Position numbers and translations under genes: made by a program. Below are positions 60,668 through 64,000 of a stretch of DNA of 64,000 bases, piece by piece. The stretch spans positions 2,690,279-2,754,278 of the forward strand of contig NC_014212.1 of the NCBI RefSeq assembly GCF_000092125.1. Direction: 5' to 3'. Position 1 is the stretch's first letter. Each line of letters opens with the position of its first letter. This DNA is from Allomeiothermus silvanus DSM 9946 (GTDB lineage: Bacteria > Deinococcota > Deinococci > Deinococcales > Thermaceae). Under the pieces are notes generated by a model. It worked only from the letters and a program-made list of their open reading frames with translations. It was not told where the DNA came from and ran no database searches.

Positions 60668-61759
60668 TAGGAGTTACGCAGTTGCAGTTGACTGGACATT
60701 CTTCTGTGTGCTAGGAGGAGAGTGCTTAGCCAAGCTTCTCCAAAGGGGGTGATGCCCATGAACCCACCGAAGTGCGATGACCTGGACTACATCCACTTTC
60801 TCATCGCCGCTCAGCGGGTCTTCACCTGTACCGAGGCCGCTCGCTGTAGTCCAAAGGAGAAGAGCCCTCCCGCCCATGATGCCTTTACCCGCCTGCTGCA
60901 AAGACAGCCGCCCGACACGGCGGCGCTGTGGCAGGAGGCCAAGGCCTTCGTGAAGCTCAGGGAGGGGCTGCTGATCCTGGACGACACCACCCTGGATAAG
61001 CCCTACGCTCGGGACATGGATCTGGTGAGTTACCACTGGAGCGGCAAACACCAAAGGGTGGTTAGGGGCATCGCCCTCATGACCCTGCTGTGGACGGAGG
61101 GGCAGGCCCTGATCCCCTGCGACTTTCGGGTCTACGACAAGCCCCAGGATGGGAAGAGCAAAAACGACCACTTTCAGACCATGCTCCAGAAAGCGAAGGA
61201 GCGGGGGTTTCAGCCGGAATATGTCCTGATGGACAGCTGGTATGCCAGCTTGGAGAACCTCAAGGCCATAGTCAGCTTTGGCTGGCGGTTTCTGACGCGG
61301 CTGAAGGGCAACCGCCTGGTCAACCCGGAGGGGAAGGGAAATGTACCCATCCGTGAGGTGGAAATCCCTGGGGAGGGGAGGGTGGTTCATCTTCGGGGTT
61401 TTGGGTTCGTGAGGGTGTTCCGAACGCTCTCCAAGGACGGGGAGGCGGAGTACTGGGCCACGAACCATCTGGGGATGAGCGAAGAGAAGCGGGCGGAGTT
61501 AGAGCGGCAAGGATGGGGGATCGAAGTGTACCATCGGGGGCTCAAGCAGTGCTGTGGGGTGGAGCGGGCCCAGGTGAGGAAGGCGGTCTCCATCCTGCGG
61601 CACCTCCTCCTGGCTTTGCGGGCCTTCCTCCGGCTGGAGGTCTACCGGCTGCGCAGGGGGGTGAGCTGGTACGAGGCCAAGGCGTCCATTGTTCGCGAGG
61701 CAATACGAAGTTATCTCGCCCATCCCCTCCACATCCTTCAGCCAACTGCGTAAGTCCTA
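60668..61759 (+). mobile_element. ISA copy 3, 1092 bp, intact
   Basis: This is the same element as at 584-1675 in opposite orientation. The duplication AATGT lies at 60663-60667 and 61760-61764. It separates the receiver-like/PBP1A operon from upstream DNA. Confidence 0.92.
60722..61753 (+). CDS. ISA transposase (copy 3)
   Basis: This 343-residue DDE transposase is identical in translation to the other two ISA copies. LILDDTTLDK, LMDSWYAS and EVYHRGLKQ hold the catalytic residues. The GTG at 60722 is the first start, and GGGGGTG before the ATG of MNPPKCDD suggests the shorter form. Being free of internal damage and with both element ends intact, this copy should be autonomous. Confidence 0.92.
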   Translation: MLSQASPKGVMPMNPPKCDDLDYIHFLIAAQRVFTCTEAARCSPKEKSPPAHDAFTRLLQRQPPDTAALWQEAKAFVKLREGLLILDDTTLDKPYARDMDLVSYHWSGKHQRVVRGIALMTLLWTEGQALIPCDFRVYDKPQDGKSKNDHFQTMLQKAKERGFQPEYVLMDSWYASLENLKAIVSFGWRFLTRLKGNRLVNPEGKGNVPIREVEIPGEGRVVHLRGFGFVRVFRTLSKDGEAEYWATNHLGMSEEKRAELERQGWGIEVYHRGLKQCCGVERAQVRKAVSILRHLLLALRAFLRLEVYRLRRGVSWYEAKASIVREAIRSYLAHPLHILQPTA

Positions 61760-61875
61760 AATGTATATACGAAGCAAGTGGCGCTAAGGATCAGTCTTTT
61801 CCCCCATTCTAACAATTCCGGCATACTACGACCAACCCGAGGGCAAAGCACCCCCGGGTTCTCGCGTCCTGCTGC

Positions 61876-61949
61876 TGGCTGGGGCACGTGGATTCGAACC
61901 ACGACCGACGGTTCCAAAGACCGTTGTCCTGCCATTAGACGATGCCCCA
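61876..61949 (-). tRNA. tRNA-Gln (TTG)
   Basis: On the minus strand the acceptor stem is TGGGGCA/TGCCCCA, then G and encoded CCA. The anticodon stem-loop ACGGT-CTTTGGA-ACCGT gives TTG. The T-loop GGTTCGAATCC is normal. A good promoter lies about 45 bp upstream. Confidence 0.96.
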
Positions 61950-61995
61950 GCGCGTTTAGCTTTGGCTGGTGAGGTTCTGCTCTCCAGCACCGAAT

Positions 61996-62024
61996 ATCTT
62001 AGAGGGAAGTCTCCAAACAGTCAA
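61996..62024 (-). promoter_or_regulatory. tRNA-Gln promoter
   Basis: TTGACT (62019-62024), 17 bp, TAAGAT (61996-62001) on the minus strand. Confidence 0.75.
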
Positions 62025-62049
62025 ATCGCCCTATGCTTCGCCAACCTCC

Positions 62050-62131
62050 AGATTAGGGAGCGGCCGGAAAGTGTCTGAGGTGCGGGCCGAGTACGAGCGA
62101 CTAAAGACCGCCAGCGTGTTCTTTACTTAGC
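62050..62131 (+). pseudogene. Possible gene remnant
   Basis: One plus-strand frame reads sensibly as RKVSEVRAEYERLKTASVFF before a stop at about 62131. It has no start and no recognised family. The rest of 62025-62240 shows nothing clear. Confidence 0.2.
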
Positions 62132-62240
62132 CTCCGTTAGACGCAGGCAACGCGATTACCGCCGTTTCCGATGACACGGATCCGAATCGCGCAAATGAAA
62201 GACTAACAGCCTAATAAGGGTTCGTGCGGATTTTAAAACT

Positions 62241-63084
62241 AACCCAAGTTGCTACCTATTCAGACGGTGCATGTGGAACAATAAAGGCCACTATGAACCG
62301 GACCGTTCTAGTGGCCTATTGCATTATAGGCGATCTGCTCAAAGCCCTCGGACACAAGGACGACCCCCAGAGCAAGACCCCCGCCAGCGTCGTCCTCACC
62401 ATCTGGGTACTGGCCGCCCTCTTCTTCTCCGGTAAGCACAAACATGCCCTGGCCTACTGCAAAGAACACGCCCTGTTCAGTTTTCCAGAAGTCGGTTCTG
62501 CCGCCGCCTGCACAGCCTGTCCCACCTGCTCCCCCTGTGCCAATCCTTGTGGCAGCATCTCTCCTCCGTCCAGCACTACGTCCTCGACACCTTCCCCCTC
62601 CCGGTTTGTGAGAACATCCGCGCCCCGCGCTGCCGCCTGGCCCCAGGCCTGACCTACCGGGGAGCAAGCGGCTCTACTTTCACGGCCTGAAGCTGCACCT
62701 GGTCTGCACCAACCAGCAGTTCATCACCGAGGTGCTGTGCACCCCTGGGTCTGTTGCAGATGTGCAGGGACTGTACCTGATGCCGCTAAACCTGTCGGAG
62801 GGAAGCGAGCTGTACGTGGCCGACTACCTGGCGGAGGACGCGTTGCAGATGGGGGAGGGCATTCGGCTACGGGCTGTGCGAAAGAGGAACTCCAGCAAGC
62901 CTCGCAGTGGATTGCCCTACAGGGCCGGAGGATCATCGGGTCAGTAGGCTCTGCCCTAACCGAGCTGTTCCCCAAACGCATTCATGCCACGACCCTCAAA
63001 GGCTTCGTGCTCAAGGTCTGGGGGTTCATCTTTGCCCACAACTTCAAGCGTCTGGCTAGCGTTTTGTAGGTGGCAACTTGGGTT
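62241..63084 (+). mobile_element. Degraded IS982-type element
   Basis: The ends AACCCAAGTTGCTACCTA (62241) and, on the complement, AACCCAAGTTGCCACCTA (63084) are 18-bp inverted repeats with one mismatch. No clear target duplication is seen. The element has landed inside an older transposase remnant on its right. Confidence 0.75.
62294..63069 (+). pseudogene. IS982-type transposase, multiple frameshifts
   Basis: The N-terminal part reads VLVAYCIIGDLLKALGHKDD and then WVLAALFFSGKHKHALAYCK, which matches the IS982 opening. The frame then breaks near 62500. Later segments in other frames include RLYFHGLKLHLVCTNQQFIT, then VADYLAEDALQMGEGI, and a C-terminal HATTLKGFVLKVWGFIFAHN. At least two frameshifts are needed to join them, and residues around the first catalytic Asp are missing. 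It cannot make an active protein. Confidence 0.75.
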
Positions 63085-63236
63085 AGAGTATGGCGTTGAC
63101 GATCTCCCTTCTAGGCACTTTTGCAGGGCGGCCTCCCGGCTTGGGGGCGGGGATGAGGGGTTCCAGGAAAACCCACTCCGCCTGGCGGTCGCTAAAGCGA
63201 GCCTGATCCGAGAGGTCGCTGGGGTAAAATCTACGT
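63085..63236 (-). pseudogene. IS5-type transposase N-terminal remnant
   Basis: On the minus strand the frame reads FYPSDLSDQARFSDRQAEWV, then FLEPLIPAPKPGGRPAKVPR and REIVNAIL, the typical DUF4096 start of IS5-family transposases. It ends exactly at the IS982-type element boundary, where a TAA arises. It is therefore a fragment cut by that insertion. Confidence 0.7.
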
Positions 63237-63324
63237 GTAGAAGCCACCCTTCAAGCATAGTAGACTTTTACGACAGCCTCTTAGACAGCAAAGCTGGCAA
63301 GGTTTCGAATCGAAAATGGGGGCT

Positions 63325-64000
63325 CTACTCGGGCTTGGCCTCTCTTCCCATCAGCTCGGAGAGTTCTTGCAAGGGGTCCGCTCCCTCGTAGATGACCTCG
63401 TATACCGACTCGGTGATGGGCATCTCGGCGCCGGTTTGCTTGCCCCAGGCGTGCAGCGCCTTGACCGTGTAGATACCCTCGACGACTTGCTTCTGGCCTC
63501 GAGGTCGGCCAAGGTGGCCCCCTGTACGATCTTCTCGCCCGCCCCCCGGTTCCTCGAGTGGGGGCTAGTGGCCGTTGCCACCAGGTCGCCCAGCCCGGAA
63601 AGCCCGTAGAAGGTCTCGGCTTCGGCCCCCTGAGCCACGCCAAACTTCACGATCTCGCGCAAGCCACGGGTCACCAGCGCAGCCTTAGCGTTATCGCCCA
63701 GCCGCAATCCGTCCGACATCCCGGCGGCCAGGGCGATCACGTTTTTGAGCGCACCGCCCAGCTCCACCCCGATCAGGTCGTCGCTGGTGTAAACCCGGAA
63801 GCTAGGGCCGGAGAAGACCTGCTGGACCAATCGCGCTAGGCCCTCATCCGCCGAAGCAGCCACAGCGGCGGCAGGCAAGAAACGCCCCACCTCCTCGGCG
63901 TGGTTAGGGCCAGAGAGGGCGGCTACTCGCGAAACTCCGGTTACCTCGTGGATCACCTGGGTCATGCGCAACAGGCCACCTTCGCTGTGCTCGAGGCTCT
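63325..64000 (-). pseudogene. gpsA: Glycerol-3-phosphate dehydrogenase, partial, with apparent frameshift
   Basis: This is the C-terminal two thirds of NAD(P)-dependent GpsA, which makes sn-glycerol 3-phosphate for phospholipids. The 5' end lies beyond the window. [40 protein letters not shown] (catalytic Lys) and [18 protein letters not shown] are intact. After ADLEA, near 63495, the frame shifts: the proper ending ([20 protein letters not shown], then [20 protein letters not shown]) lies one frame over and stops at 63325. One base appears to be missing. Since the gene is normally needed, a sequence error is possible. Confidence 0.8.

Overview
The window looks like chromosomal DNA of a Thermaceae bacterium, most likely Meiothermus or Allomeiothermus. 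It has high GC, Thermus-type proteins, the order tRNA-tuf-rpmG-secE-nusG-rplK-rplA with a tuf-linked CPSF-like metallo-RNase gene, and several apparently leaderless starts. The genus is inferred from protein character and gene order; no database was searched.

Layout. 1-1.7 kb: a start-less hypothetical reading frame and copy 1 of an IS4-superfamily element (here ISA). 1.7-7.7 kb: an alpha/beta hydrolase and a minus-strand sugar-uptake operon (binding protein, two permeases, two Gfo/Idh/MocA dehydrogenases, no ATPase). 8.1-12 kb: topA, a small cupin, a LysE-type exporter and an NYN-domain protein. 12.2-15.7 kb: a frameshifted IS481-type element (ISB copy 1), a small unknown protein, a HELNH-type putative peptidase and a frameshifted MerR/TipA-like regulator. 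15.8-20.4 kb: a lipoprotein metzincin gene split by ISA copy 2, which itself carries an IS1634-type element. 20.5-26.6 kb: proB-proA, a YihY/BrkB membrane protein, a polysaccharide deacetylase and an acyltransferase-like membrane protein. 26.6-29.1 kb: rplJ-rplL with a fossil rplL 3' end, then ISB copy 2. 29.1-36.8 kb: a formamidase-family gene diverging from a CoxL-like hydroxylase gene coupled to tryptophan 2,3-dioxygenase, a BNR-repeat/MoaD-like gene pair, and a WYL regulator diverging from a short-chain dehydrogenase. 37-41.2 kb: four tRNA genes, tuf, rpmG, secE, nusG, rplK and rplA, all on the minus strand. 41.3-42.4 kb: ISB copy 3. 42.5-46 kb: CPSF-like RNase and a secreted protein. 45.8-55.1 kb: a form-II (AYRGAGR) cox cluster with coxG, a MocA-like gene, coxS-L-M-D-E, coxF and mobA. 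55.2-60.6 kb: a histidine kinase, a small unknown protein, a TrmJ-like methyltransferase, PBP1A and a degenerate receiver protein. 60.7-64 kb: ISA copy 3, tRNA-Gln, nested IS remnants, and the 3' part of gpsA, which carries an apparent frameshift.

The most notable observation concerns ISB. In all three copies the 5-bp target duplication directly abuts a TTGnnn box followed by exactly 17 bp and a TAnnnT box. These are the likely promoters of the NYN gene, rplJL and the tRNA-tuf operon, and the element always points in the direction of that promoter. Its transposase frame has no stop codon inside the element and reads out across the promoter. The cox genes are separated by long palindromes, and the cofactor genes (MocA-like, coxF, mobA) flank the enzyme genes, as expected for one molybdenum-hydroxylase assembly unit.
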